From CAYVUV01 sp964455095 (GTDB lineage Bacteria; Desulfobacterota; Binatia; HRBIN30; CADEER01), in the NCBI GenBank assembly GCA_964455095.1, contig CAYVUV010000370.1, positions 1 through 64,000 on the forward strand: DNA of 64,000 nucleotides, given 5' to 3'. The notes under the pieces are model-generated. The model was not told the origin of the DNA, did no database searches, and saw only the letters and a program-made list of their open reading frames with translations. Made by a program: the position numbers and the translations under genes. This document shows positions 11,135 through 23,190 of the stretch, piece after piece (position 1 is the stretch's first letter; the number at the start of each line of letters is the position of its first letter).

Positions 11135-11487
11135 TTCACCCTGCGTGGACGCCTTCGGGCGCCCCAAGCAGACCTGCTGGTTTCCGTGGAAGGATCGCGC
11201 CTCCGGGGCGCCAGTTGCCGTCCGGATCTTGGACGTGCGCTTGTCGCGTTGTCGCGCTCGATTCCATCCGCCCATCGTCACTCATACCCCTCGCAAATCG
11301 GCAAGGGTGTTGCGGTTCAGCCTCGTTAGCCCTTCTCTAGCTCGACGCCGTGGTCACGCGCATGGCAATCTACGCCATGCGGCATGCGACTTGCTTCATC
11401 ACATGTAGCAAGCGTAGACTTTGATCGACTGGGCCGCGGGCGGGACAAGGGGGCCTCGCCCGAGACGGAGTCGGGCCAGGGGGGGCG
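11135..11487. other. Regulatory gap ahead of the signalling island (353 bases)
   Basis: No credible gene is seen on either strand. The second half contains stacked inverted repeats and a sigma-54-like promoter. CGCATGGC-N7-GCCATGCG (11359-11381) abuts the -24 element, and CTTGCT-N11-AGCAAG (11390-11412) covers the -12 element. A G-run (ribosome-binding site) lies just before the ATG at 11488. The first half shows no recognisable signal. Confidence 0.5.
11380..11395 (+). promoter_or_regulatory. Candidate sigma-54 (-24/-12) promoter for the receiver-STAND gene
   Basis: CGGCATG-N4-TTGCT matches the consensus TGGCACG-N4-TTGCW except at two positions. It keeps the invariant GG and GC exactly ten bases apart (11381-11382 and 11393-11394). 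The start codon is 93 bases further on. An 8-base inverted repeat overlaps the -24 element. This is consistent with rpoN and two sigma-54 activators being in the window, but has not been tested. Confidence 0.45.
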
Positions 11488-15291
<3,804 letters not shown>

Positions 15292-15338
15292 CTACCTGTC
15301 CCACCCCAGCGGCCGCGTTGTGCCGTCTTCCGCACGAT

Positions 15339-15373
15339 GTGAATCAAGAATTCACGCTACTCCCAGTGAGTAG
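15339..15373. promoter_or_regulatory. Tandem inverted repeats before the RND-kinase gene
   Basis: Two perfect 6-base inverted repeats with 5-base spacers lie one base apart: GTGAAT-N5-ATTCAC (15339-15355) and CTACTC-N5-GAGTAG (15357-15373). They sit about 80 bases before the RND-kinase start and about 50 bases after the STAND gene. They could be operators or a double hairpin attenuating readthrough. No good -35/-10 or -24/-12 pair is seen beside them. Confidence 0.4.
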
Positions 15374-15452
15374 TGAGTGAGAAAGGGGGACGGTCCAGCG
15401 CCCAGCAGTGCGACGGATCGATTCCCCGCCTCAACAAAGGGGGGGCAGTGCG

Positions 15453-18400
15453 ATGACGCGAACCGTCGGGTTCGTCATGCGGTACCGCCGGCGCCTGTTG
15501 GCGCTGGTCCTGGCGCTCGCCGCCGGCGCGGCGTGGCGGGCGACGCGGCTGGAGTTCGACCTCTCATTTCGCCACTTTGCGGTGGCCGATGCGGCAGAGG
15601 ACGAGCTCGCCAGGGAGGTGGATGGGGCCCTCGGCGACCACAACGGCTCGTACCTGGTGGCGGTGCTGCGCGGCGACGACGTGTTCCGCCCCGAGGTGCT
15701 GACCGCCATCCAGGCGATGAGCAGCGCGCTGGAGAAGATTCCGCATGTGGAGCAGGTGTTCAGCCTGGCCACGGTGCCGTTCTTGCGCGGCGAAGCCGAG
15801 GGGCTGCCGGTGCGGCCGGTTCCCGAGCTGATCACGGCGGGGGAGAATCGGGCGCACCTGAAAGCGTTGATGCTCACCAGTCCGCTCTACGCGCGGCGGC
15901 TAGTATCGCCCGATGGTGCGAGCACGGTTGTGCTGGCGCGGCTCGCTGCCGGGCACGACCGTCTGGCGGCGCGCCGCCCCACGCTGGCGGCCTTCAAAGC
16001 CGCTGTCACCGCGCAGCTCCCGCCGGGCTTCCAGGCCCTGTTCACTGGATTCCCGGTCGCGGAGGCCGAATACGCCCGCCTCATCTGGCGCGGCTTCCTC
16101 TTGGCGGAGTGCGCCGCGGTGCTGTTGATGGCGGCGGCGCTGTTCGCCTGTTTTCACTCGGCGCTGGCCGTCGTGCTCCCATTGGGCGTCGTCGCGTTGG
16201 CGACGGTGTTGACGCTGGGATGGATGGAGCTGGTGGGCCAGACGGTGACATTGATCAACGCCAGCGTGCCCCTGCTGTTGCTGGTCATTGGCGTCGGCGA
16301 AGTGTCGTTCTTCCTGTCGCGCTACTACGAGGAGTCGGAGCGCGGGGGGGCGGCTGAAGCGGTCGTGCAGCGCACGTTGCGCGGAGTGATCGCGCCCGGC
16401 TTGATCGCCGCGGCAACCACGGCGGCGGGGTTTGGCTCGATGCTGACGGGGCACATCGGCCTGACGCGCGACTTCGGCCTGACCATGGCCGTGGGCATTG
16501 GACTGACGTTCGGCGTGACGATGGTCCTGGTGCCGGCGGTGCTGGCGAGTGCCGGCGCGCCGCCGCCGCGCGCGCTGCGATCGCTGGAGAACGGGCTGGC
16601 GGCGCGGCTGCTCAATCGCGTCGCGTCGATCAACCTCCACCACGGCCAGGCCGTGGCACTGGCGGCGGTGGTGACGTTGACGGTTGGGGTGGTCGGGGCA
16701 GCGCTGGTCGTCGTCAATCAATACGCCACGCGCGAGCTGCGCCCGGATCACCCCGTGCGGCGCGCGCAGGCAGTCGTCGACGCCGAACTGATGGGCAGCT
16801 TTCAGACCCGCGTGGTGGTGCGGCCGCGCGGCGACAAGCTGCTCAGCGAGCCAGCGGTGATGGCGCAGGTGGAGGCGTTGCAGTTGTTTCTCGCCCACCA
16901 ACCCGAGGTGCTGAAGACGTGGTCGGCGGTCGACTTCGTCAAGGAGTTGAACCTGGTGGTCGAAGCGGGTGCGGCGGCGGCGCGGCGGCTGCCCGACGAG
17001 CGCGGGCTGATCGAAGTGCTGCTGTCGTCGGCGCGGCGCGGTACGGATCTCGACGAGCTCATCGATCGGAACCGCCAGCTCGGAGCGATCGCGCTCGGCA
17101 CCACCGACCTCGGCACCGGTCACCTGCTCGATCTCGCCGAACGTACGCGCGCATTTACCCGCGATGCGCTCGGCGGTGCGCTCGACGTCCACTTCGCCGG
17201 CGACTACTGGCGCATCGCCCGCGGCGCCAACAGCCTGGTGCGCGACCTGGTGGCGAGCACCGTGTCGTCACTGCTGCTCGTCGTGTTGCTGATCGGCGTC
17301 TTCCTGCGCTCGTGGCGGCTCACCGCCCTCAGCCTGTTGCCCAACCTGGTTCCGCTCGCGGCGGCCCTGGCGGTGATGGGGCTGGTGCCGTTCGAGCTGC
17401 GCGTCGGCACCTCCATCATCCTGCCCGTCGCACTGGGGATTGCAGTCGATTCCACCGTTCACTACCTGGCCCGCTGCCGCGAGGAATTTGCGCTCGACGG
17501 CGACTACGCCGCGGCGATGCGCCGCTCGCTGCACGGCACCGGCCGCGGCATGCTGTTCTCGGCGGTGGTGCTCATCGCCGGGTTTCTCTGCCTGCTCATC
17601 CCGGAGTTTCTCGTCTTTCATCACGTCGGCTTGCTGGCGAGTGCGACGCTGTTCGTCGCCTTGCTCGCCGATTTGTTTCTCACTCCGTGCCTGCTGCTCT
17701 GGTTCCGGCCATTCGACGCGCGCCGTACGCAGGCGGCCGACCCGGACGCCGCTGGCGAGGCGTTTCGCCACGCCGTGCCGATCTGGCTGACGGCTTTCGC
17801 GGTGGAGTTGGCGGGTAGCGGCTTCGTGCGCTGGTACACCGAGTATCCCCTGCGCATGGACGGGATCGCCGCCGCGATCGTCGCTCAAGTACTCGGCGTG
17901 GCGCTCTGCTTCCCACTGGTCCGCCGGGCGCCGGTGTGGGCGGGCCGCCACCTCGCCTGGATGGCCCTCTGCCAGACAGCGATCTTCCACTGCCTGGGCG
18001 ACCTGCGCCTGGCGATCGCCGCAGCGGTGTTCACCTTCATGCTCGTGCTGCCCGGCATGCGGCTCGGCCGCCGCGGCCACTACGCGTTCGCCAACCTCTT
18101 CGTCGTGCTCTACGCCGGGCTCGTCGCGCTCGAGGCCCGCGGCATGCTGATCGCTCCCGGCGATCCGAGTCTGTCGATTCAGACGCGCCTGGTCCCGGGC
18201 ACCGTGGTCATCATCTGGATTTGCGTCAACGTTGCGGCGCTGGTCGTTTCGGAAGGCAAGGCGCTGCTCGATGCGCGCAGCGTGGAGCTGGCTGCGGCGC
18301 AGGCCGCTCTGCGCGTGCACGGCGCCATGCTGGAGGATCGGGTCAGGCAGCGCACCGCCGAGCTCGAGCGCAGCTATCGCGCGCTCGAGGAGAAGCAGGC

Positions 18401-19097
18401 GGAGCTGAAGGCCTTCGCTCAGATCGTCAGTCACGACATCAAGAACCCGGTCAACACGGTGCTCCTGATCGCCGAATTGTTGCGCGAGCGCGAAGGCCGG
18501 GCCCTGAGCGTTGCGGGGCGCGACGACCTCGACCGCATCGCCCGGCTGGCGCAGCACACCGAAGACATGCTGCGCGACCTGCTGCACATGTTCAAAGTCA
18601 TCTCGGTGCACGAGCCACACGCGCCGATCGATCTCAAGGCGCTGGTGGAACAGGCCGTCGATACGCTCGACCACCAGATCGCGGTCAAACGGGTGCGGGT
18701 GCGCATCGGCGATCTGCCGGCCGTGTGCGGACAGCCGAGCAAGCTGGCGCACGTGTTCGTCAACCTGCTCAGCAACGCGGTGAAGTACGTGCCGGAGGGC
18801 TCCGGCGAGGTGCGCGTCGCCGGCGTCTGCAACGGCTCCGAGGTCTGCGTGTGCGTGCAGGACAACGGCATCGGCATTCCGGAGCCCTACCAGCGCGGTA
18901 TCTTCAAGTTGTTCGGCCGCGTGCCGGCGGACGAGCAGCGCGTCGGCGGACAGACGGTATCGGGGACCGGCGTCGGACTGGCCATCGTCAAGCGCATCGT
19001 CGAGACCCACGGCGGCACCGTGTCGGTCGATTCGAAACCCGGTGCCGGCAGCCGCTTCTACGTGCGCCTGCCGGCACCGACCGCATGGGGCGCATGA
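15453..19097 (+). CDS. RND (MMPL/COG1033-type) transporter fused to a sensor histidine kinase
   Basis: A continuous 1,214-residue frame. Residues 1-365 are a first RND repeat: helix 14-27, a periplasmic domain, then helices from 212 to 365. Residues 395-755 are a second repeat with a second periplasmic loop and helices from 597. The TM10-like motif GIAVDSTVHYLAR keeps Asp666, whereas the equivalent TM4 position reads GVGEVSFFLSRY, with Glu283 in place of Asp and no His. Residues 775-932 add five or six helices. A coiled coil (935-985) leads to a kinase core with SHDIKNPVN (His994), N-box VNLLSNAVKY, DNGIGIP and GTGVGLAI. A G-run ribosome-binding site precedes ATG 15453. The stop overlaps the next start (ATGA). 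RND-kinase fusion is an unusual architecture. Confidence 0.9.
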   Translation: MTRTVGFVMRYRRRLLALVLALAAGAAWRATRLEFDLSFRHFAVADAAEDELAREVDGALGDHNGSYLVAVLRGDDVFRPEVLTAIQAMSSALEKIPHVEQVFSLATVPFLRGEAEGLPVRPVPELITAGENRAHLKALMLTSPLYARRLVSPDGASTVVLARLAAGHDRLAARRPTLAAFKAAVTAQLPPGFQALFTGFPVAEAEYARLIWRGFLLAECAAVLLMAAALFACFHSALAVVLPLGVVALATVLTLGWMELVGQTVTLINASVPLLLLVIGVGEVSFFLSRYYEESERGGAAEAVVQRTLRGVIAPGLIAAATTAAGFGSMLTGHIGLTRDFGLTMAVGIGLTFGVTMVLVPAVLASAGAPPPRALRSLENGLAARLLNRVASINLHHGQAVALAAVVTLTVGVVGAALVVVNQYATRELRPDHPVRRAQAVVDAELMGSFQTRVVVRPRGDKLLSEPAVMAQVEALQLFLAHQPEVLKTWSAVDFVKELNLVVEAGAAAARRLPDERGLIEVLLSSARRGTDLDELIDRNRQLGAIALGTTDLGTGHLLDLAERTRAFTRDALGGALDVHFAGDYWRIARGANSLVRDLVASTVSSLLLVVLLIGVFLRSWRLTALSLLPNLVPLAAALAVMGLVPFELRVGTSIILPVALGIAVDSTVHYLARCREEFALDGDYAAAMRRSLHGTGRGMLFSAVVLIAGFLCLLIPEFLVFHHVGLLASATLFVALLADLFLTPCLLLWFRPFDARRTQAADPDAAGEAFRHAVPIWLTAFAVELAGSGFVRWYTEYPLRMDGIAAAIVAQVLGVALCFPLVRRAPVWAGRHLAWMALCQTAIFHCLGDLRLAIAAAVFTFMLVLPGMRLGRRGHYAFANLFVVLYAGLVALEARGMLIAPGDPSLSIQTRLVPGTVVIIWICVNVAALVVSEGKALLDARSVELAAAQAALRVHGAMLEDRVRQRTAELERSYRALEEKQAELKAFAQIVSHDIKNPVNTVLLIAELLREREGRALSVAGRDDLDRIARLAQHTEDMLRDLLHMFKVISVHEPHAPIDLKALVEQAVDTLDHQIAVKRVRVRIGDLPAVCGQPSKLAHVFVNLLSNAVKYVPEGSGEVRVAGVCNGSEVCVCVQDNGIGIPEPYQRGIFKLFGRVPADEQRVGGQTVSGTGVGLAIVKRIVETHGGTVSVDSKPGAGSRFYVRLPAPTAWGA

Positions 19098-19528
19098 ACG
19101 CGGCGGCCATCGCGGTGCTGGTGGTCGACGACGACCCGGGGTTTCTGCGCGCGGTGCAAGCGGCGCTGGAGCAGATCGATGGGCGATTCGCCATCGAGAC
19201 GGCCGCCAATGCCGCGGCTGCGCTGGCACTGCTCCACCGAGATCCCGGCGGCGCCGCGAATAGGGCGCCGGTGTTCGTCGTGCTCGACTTCCACCTCCCC
19301 GACTGCAACGCGCCCGCCGTGCTGGCTCGTTTGCGGGCGCGCCCCGAGCTGCGCGATCTGCCGGTGCTGGTGCTCAGCGGCACGGATCGGGAGCAGGTCG
19401 CGTCAGAAGCGCGTGCCGCCGGGGCGACGCGTTTTCTGGTCAAGCCCTCGCACCTGCGGGCGCTGCGCGCGGCGCTCGCCGAGTTCTGGCAGGAGGATGT
19501 GCATGGGACCCACGGTCCTGTTGGTTGA
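19094..19528 (+). CDS. Single-domain response regulator
   Basis: A 144-residue CheY-like receiver with no output domain. The acidic residues are in VVDDDPG (11-14), the phosphoacceptor is Asp65 in VVLDFHLPD, the switch Ser/Thr lies in VLVLSGTD and the conserved lysine in FLVKPSH. Its ATG overlaps the RND-kinase stop (ATGA), so the two are likely co-translated, and it overlaps the following activator gene by 26 bases. This makes it the natural first phosphate acceptor of the fused kinase. The function could be relay, phosphate sink or allosteric partner. Confidence 0.9.
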   Translation: MNAAAIAVLVVDDDPGFLRAVQAALEQIDGRFAIETAANAAAALALLHRDPGGAANRAPVFVVLDFHLPDCNAPAVLARLRARPELRDLPVLVLSGTDREQVASEARAAGATRFLVKPSHLRALRAALAEFWQEDVHGTHGPVG

Positions 19529-20876
19529 AGACGAGAGCGAGGCGGCGGCCAGAATCGCCGCCGCGCTGCGCGAGGCATCCGACCGGTTTGAGGTAGAGAC
19601 CGTGCCGTCGGCGCATGCCGCCCAGCGGAGCGTCGCAGCGCAACGCTTCGACTGCGTGGTGCTCGACTATCGCCTGCCGGACACCGACGGGTTCGAATGT
19701 CTGCGGCGCCTGCGCATCGGGTATCCGGAGCTGCCCATCATCGTGGTCACGGGCGTTGGGTCGCAGGAGCTGGCGGTCGAAGCGATGAAGCTGGGCGCGA
19801 CGGACTACGTGGTGAAGGAGGGGCGATACGCGCAGCGCGTTCCCGGTGTGGTCCGCCAGGCCTTGGGTGTACCCGAACACACCTGCTACGCGGCGCGCCG
19901 GCGCCTCGGATCGCGCCGGCAGCAGGCCGACGCGCTGGCAGTATCGGCCCTGGACGCGATCGCCGGCACGAGCGCGGCGATCGAAGCGGTGCGGGCGCAA
20001 GTGCGCGAGCATGCGTCCGGCAACGCGCCGGTCCTGATCCGCGGCGAAACCGGCACCGGCAAAGAGCTCGTCGCTGCGGCGATCCATTACACCAGCGCGC
20101 GCCGCGGCAACCTGGTTGCGGTCAATTGTGCGGCGGTCACCGAGTCGCTGTTCGAGAACGAGTTCTTCGGCCACGTGCAGGGGGCTTTTACCGGCGCGAG
20201 CACCGACCGGCCTGGTTTGATGAAGGAGGCGGACGGCGGCACGCTGTTCCTGGACGAGATTGGCGACCTGCCGCTGGCGCAACAGCCGAAGCTGCTGCGC
20301 GCGCTCGACTCGGGATCCTACCGCCCGGTCGGCGGCACGCGCGAGCTGCGTTCCGATATGCGCATCGTCGCGGCGACCAATCGCCCCCTCGGCCGGCTCG
20401 CCCGAGAGGGAAAGTTCCGCGAAGATCTGTACTTTCGGCTGCACGCCGTGTCGATCTGCATCCCGCCGCTGCGCGAGCGCATCGAGGACATTCGAGTCCT
20501 CGCCCGCCTGTTCCTCGCCCGGCATGACCCGGGCGGACCGGCCCGCGTCGCCGACGAGGCAATGGGGGAGCTGCTCGGCCGCCCCTGGCGAGGCAATGTC
20601 CGCGAGCTCGACCACGTGGTGTATCGAACCCTGGTGAGCAATCGCTCCGGTCCCATCACCCGGTTCGTACGGGCAGACGATGACGAGGGCGAGGCTATAG
20701 GTGATGCCGTTTGCCCGCCTCGCGACGAACGCGCCGAACTGATCGCCTTGCTCGTTCACCACCGCGGCCGGCTGCAGCCGGTTGCGCAGGCGCTCGGCGT
20801 CTGCGTGCGCACCGTGCAACGCCGTATGGACGTTTTGGGCCTCGACCGGCGCGACTTCCGCAAGCCGAGATTGTGA
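19503..20876 (+). CDS. Sigma-54-dependent response regulator (NtrC-type activator)
   Basis: A 457-residue activator. The receiver (1-120) has Asp55 as phosphoacceptor. The AAA+ domain has Walker A GETGTGKE at 181-188, the sigma-54-contacting GAFTGA loop at 227-232 and Walker B TLFLDE around 247-252. A Fis-type helix-turn-helix follows at about 415-455 (VAQALGVCVRTVQRRM). All parts needed for sigma-54 activation are intact. Two ATGs are in frame. The one at 19503 is preferred because AGGAGG (19491-19496) is six bases upstream, while it abuts the ATG at 19497. The receiver strongly resembles that of the STAND protein upstream (shared LDYxLPDxDGxECLRR and DYVVKxGxYxxRV). Confidence 0.93.
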   Translation: MGPTVLLVEDESEAAARIAAALREASDRFEVETVPSAHAAQRSVAAQRFDCVVLDYRLPDTDGFECLRRLRIGYPELPIIVVTGVGSQELAVEAMKLGATDYVVKEGRYAQRVPGVVRQALGVPEHTCYAARRRLGSRRQQADALAVSALDAIAGTSAAIEAVRAQVREHASGNAPVLIRGETGTGKELVAAAIHYTSARRGNLVAVNCAAVTESLFENEFFGHVQGAFTGASTDRPGLMKEADGGTLFLDEIGDLPLAQQPKLLRALDSGSYRPVGGTRELRSDMRIVAATNRPLGRLAREGKFREDLYFRLHAVSICIPPLRERIEDIRVLARLFLARHDPGGPARVADEAMGELLGRPWRGNVRELDHVVYRTLVSNRSGPITRFVRADDDEGEAIGDAVCPPRDERAELIALLVHHRGRLQPVAQALGVCVRTVQRRMDVLGLDRRDFRKPRL

Positions 20877-21163
20877 GGAGGCGACATGGGCTCGCGCCGC
20901 GATCCGCCTGTCAGCGCAGCCGGAGGCTGGTCGCAGTTATTCTCGGATTATCAAGTAGTTGACTGGCTATGGGTCAACTGATGGCGAGGTGTTTGGCCCT
21001 GTTGATAACTCCCGCACGGCGCTCCAGGTGGCTGGCTCGTTTCCCCCCTTTGTCCGGGTCGCCGCCTGTTGCCGGAGATCAGGGGCGTGGATGTCGTGTC
21101 CGCGCCCCTGATCGATTTAACAATTTGTAAATCGATTATTTTGGAGTGTATAAGTAACGTGCT
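20877..21163. other. Structured gap with nested inverted repeats
   Basis: No gene is seen in 287 bases. There are four inverted repeats: TTATCAA/TTGATAA (20948-20954 with 21002-21008) enclosing AGTTGAC-N9-GTCAACT (20957-20979); GATCAGGGGCG-N15-CGCCCCTGATC (21077-21113); and ATCGATTTA-N8-TAAATCGAT (21111-21136). The last two share three bases, so as RNA they would compete. The AT-rich end (about 21114-21156) may hold the promoter of the following secreted-protein gene or an operator. Confidence 0.5.
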
Positions 21164-22237
21164 GTGCGGGAGAGCAAATTCGGTGGAGGGGTGTGGCGCG
21201 TCGGTTTCTGCGGTGCGCTCGCGATCGCGGTCCTGGCCGGGGCAGTCGGTCGAGCTGTTGCCGACGATGGTGGCTCGCCGCCGTGTGGCGTCGTCGAACG
21301 CGCGCGCATCGTGGTCAAGAACGTCGGCGCCCCCAGCGGCGACGAGGAGTTGATCTTCAGTGGCCGGCTGGCTTTCACGGCGGGCGCACTGACCGACCGG
21401 CTGCTCGACGGGGCGCACGTGTCGATCGAGGGCGCCGGAGCCGCGGCGCCGATGTTGGAGCTGACCGTCGGCAGCCCGCAGTCCAGCCGGCGCGCCCGGG
21501 GATCGGTGCGGGCACGCGCCGGAGATGGCGCGCACGCGGTTTTGCGCATGCTCGATCGCCGCCCGCGACACGACGAGGTCGCCTTTCGTCTCACCGCCAA
21601 GGGGATCGCGGTCAGCCAGGCGCCGACCGCCCTGCGGGCGGAGATCTCCCTCGGTTCGTCTGACGGGGCCACGGACAAACAGTGCGGGACGGTCGCCGTG
21701 CTCGCCTCCGATTGCCGCACCGACTCGACGGGAACGATGTTGACGTGCCGGGCGAGCACCGACGCCGCGCCGGGATCGCATTGCCAGGTCAGCGGATGCA
21801 GCGCACAGGTGTGCGCCGCGCAGCCGGTGCTGACGAGCTGCGAATGGCGGCCGCAGTACGCCTGCTACGACGGCGAGCGCTGCGAGGATCAGGGCAACGG
21901 GGTATGTGCGTGGACGCTGTCGGAGGACCTGGCGCGCTGTCTGGCGGAGACTTCGAGTCCGACACCGACCCCTGGCCCGCTCGAGATGTCCATCCCGGCG
22001 GCCTGGCAAGCCTGTCGCGCCAACAGCGACTGCGCGGTGGTCAACGGCCTTGGGTGCTGTGGCTGCGACGCCGGTGGTGGTCCCGAGGCGTCACTGAACG
22101 CGGCGTACGTCGACGACTTCGCCGCCCTGCGCGTGGAGCACTGTTCGGAAGTACTCTGCCCGGGCGAGCTCCTGTGCCGCGAGGGCGTGCGCGCCGTCTG
22201 CCGGCAAGGCACCTGCACCGCCGTCGGCGGTCACTGA
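21164..22237 (+). CDS. Secreted Cys-rich protein of unknown function
   Basis: A 357-residue protein beginning with a signal peptide (hydrophobic run GALAIAVLAGAVG, cleavage near AVA-DD). The N-terminal half is Arg-rich and probably beta-structured. From about residue 180 it becomes cysteine-rich with three blocks: a CQVSGC..CAA block, a YDGERCEDQGNGVC block and a terminal module with CRANSDC, CCGC, HCSEVLC and CRQGTC spacing that resembles eight-cysteine-cluster modules of myxobacterial and Binatota-like secreted proteins. A short TPTPGP linker separates the last two. The GTG at 21164 is preferred. A second GTG at 21191 lies too close to GGTGGAGG. It converges on the YiiX-like gene. Confidence 0.75.
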   Translation: MRESKFGGGVWRVGFCGALAIAVLAGAVGRAVADDGGSPPCGVVERARIVVKNVGAPSGDEELIFSGRLAFTAGALTDRLLDGAHVSIEGAGAAAPMLELTVGSPQSSRRARGSVRARAGDGAHAVLRMLDRRPRHDEVAFRLTAKGIAVSQAPTALRAEISLGSSDGATDKQCGTVAVLASDCRTDSTGTMLTCRASTDAAPGSHCQVSGCSAQVCAAQPVLTSCEWRPQYACYDGERCEDQGNGVCAWTLSEDLARCLAETSSPTPTPGPLEMSIPAAWQACRANSDCAVVNGLGCCGCDAGGGPEASLNAAYVDDFAALRVEHCSEVLCPGELLCREGVRAVCRQGTCTAVGGH

Positions 22238-22239
22238 GC

Positions 22240-23190
22240 CTATTTGCCCGCGAGGGTTGGTTCGCCGCTCGCAGCCGGAGAAACGGCGCTCGGCGCCTTG
22301 CGCCCGTTGCCGTTCGAGTGTCCGTTGGTGGCGGCAACCCGGTCGTCGCTGTCCCACACGATGCTGCGGTAGTCGAAGCGCGGGTCAGCCAGGTGGTTGA
22401 ACTTGACCACGTCGAAATAGGGCGAGAGGTCGAAATCGCGCGGCGTGATCAGGGCCGGATCCTGCTGCCGGAAGTGCGCCACCGTGGTGCGATGGCCGTC
22501 GCGCGCCAGCAGGCGCTGCCACCACAGCGGCGGTGCACCGCTTTCTTCCAGCGTCACCTGCGGCGCCACCGGGTAGCCGATCAGATGAAAGGCCTTGGCG
22601 ATCATGCTCGAACAGATCACCTCGCGCTCCGAGCCGTTGCCGAAGTGCAGGGCGGCGCTGCGCCAGCGCTGCGGCACGATGCTGACCGGGAAGAAATAGC
22701 GCGCCAGATCGAAGATGTGCCGCACGTCGTAGCGGTGACCGAGGTGACTCACGGCATAGGCGATGACGCGCTCGACGTCGTCGCGGCGCACACCTTTCGG
22801 GCGGCAGATGCGGATGTTGTAGTGCTGGTACTTGGCCAGCGGGCTGAACACCACGCCCTCGCCGACCACCGCTTCGATCAGCATGTGGCGGGCGTCGGCG
22901 CCGAACCTGGTGGTCAGCTCGGCAGCGCGCTGGGCATCGCCCTTGAGCAACTCGTCGCCGACGTAGAGGGCCGAGTGCGACCACGAGCTCTGCGTCAGGT
23001 AACGGATGACCTGGCTGACCCGCTGATCGCCTTCGACCAGCAGCACATCGCCTTTGAGCAGCGTCTTCTTGAGCTTGTCGATGTTGTTCGGTACGCGTTG
23101 CACGTAGCTCGCCAGCGGTTTGGTGAGCAGGGCGGTGGCGCCGGTGATGATCCGTCGGCGCAGGCCACGTCTCAGACCCAAGCGACGCAT
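22240..23190 (-). CDS. YiiX/YebB-like permuted papain-fold hydrolase
   Basis: A 316-residue protein of the circularly permuted NlpC/P60 superfamily. As expected for the permuted group, the catalytic His comes first (His72 in SSWSHSALYVGD), an acidic residue follows (Glu106 in LIEAVVGEGV) and the catalytic Cys comes last (Cys193 in EVICSSMIAKAF). Family members cleave or transfer amide or ester bonds in peptidoglycan peptides or lipids; the substrate here is unknown. The N-terminus is basic with one hydrophobic stretch and may be membrane-associated. The C-terminal 35 residues are low-complexity (Asn/Gly/Ser/Pro). The start codon overlaps the divergent mutY start. Confidence 0.8.
   Translation of the reverse strand: MRRLGLRRGLRRRIITGATALLTKPLASYVQRVPNNIDKLKKTLLKGDVLLVEGDQRVSQVIRYLTQSSWSHSALYVGDELLKGDAQRAAELTTRFGADARHMLIEAVVGEGVVFSPLAKYQHYNIRICRPKGVRRDDVERVIAYAVSHLGHRYDVRHIFDLARYFFPVSIVPQRWRSAALHFGNGSEREVICSSMIAKAFHLIGYPVAPQVTLEESGAPPLWWQRLLARDGHRTTVAHFRQQDPALITPRDFDLSPYFDVVKFNHLADPRFDYRSIVWDSDDRVAATNGHSNGNGRKAPSAVSPAASGEPTLAGK

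Noticed and set aside
15376..15410. GG-N10-GC spacing before the RND-kinase gene as a sigma-54 promoter
   Set aside because: Only the GG and GC match; the rest of both elements is off consensus.
15377..16357. Separate plus-strand gene of 326 codons at the start of the RND-kinase
   Set aside because: It overlaps the RND frame completely, lacks a ribosome-binding site and has a Gly/Arg/Ala-rich shadow composition.
20982..20997. TGGCGAG-N4-TTGG as a sigma-54 promoter after the activator gene
   Set aside because: The invariant GC of the -12 element is GG here, so the match is not credible.
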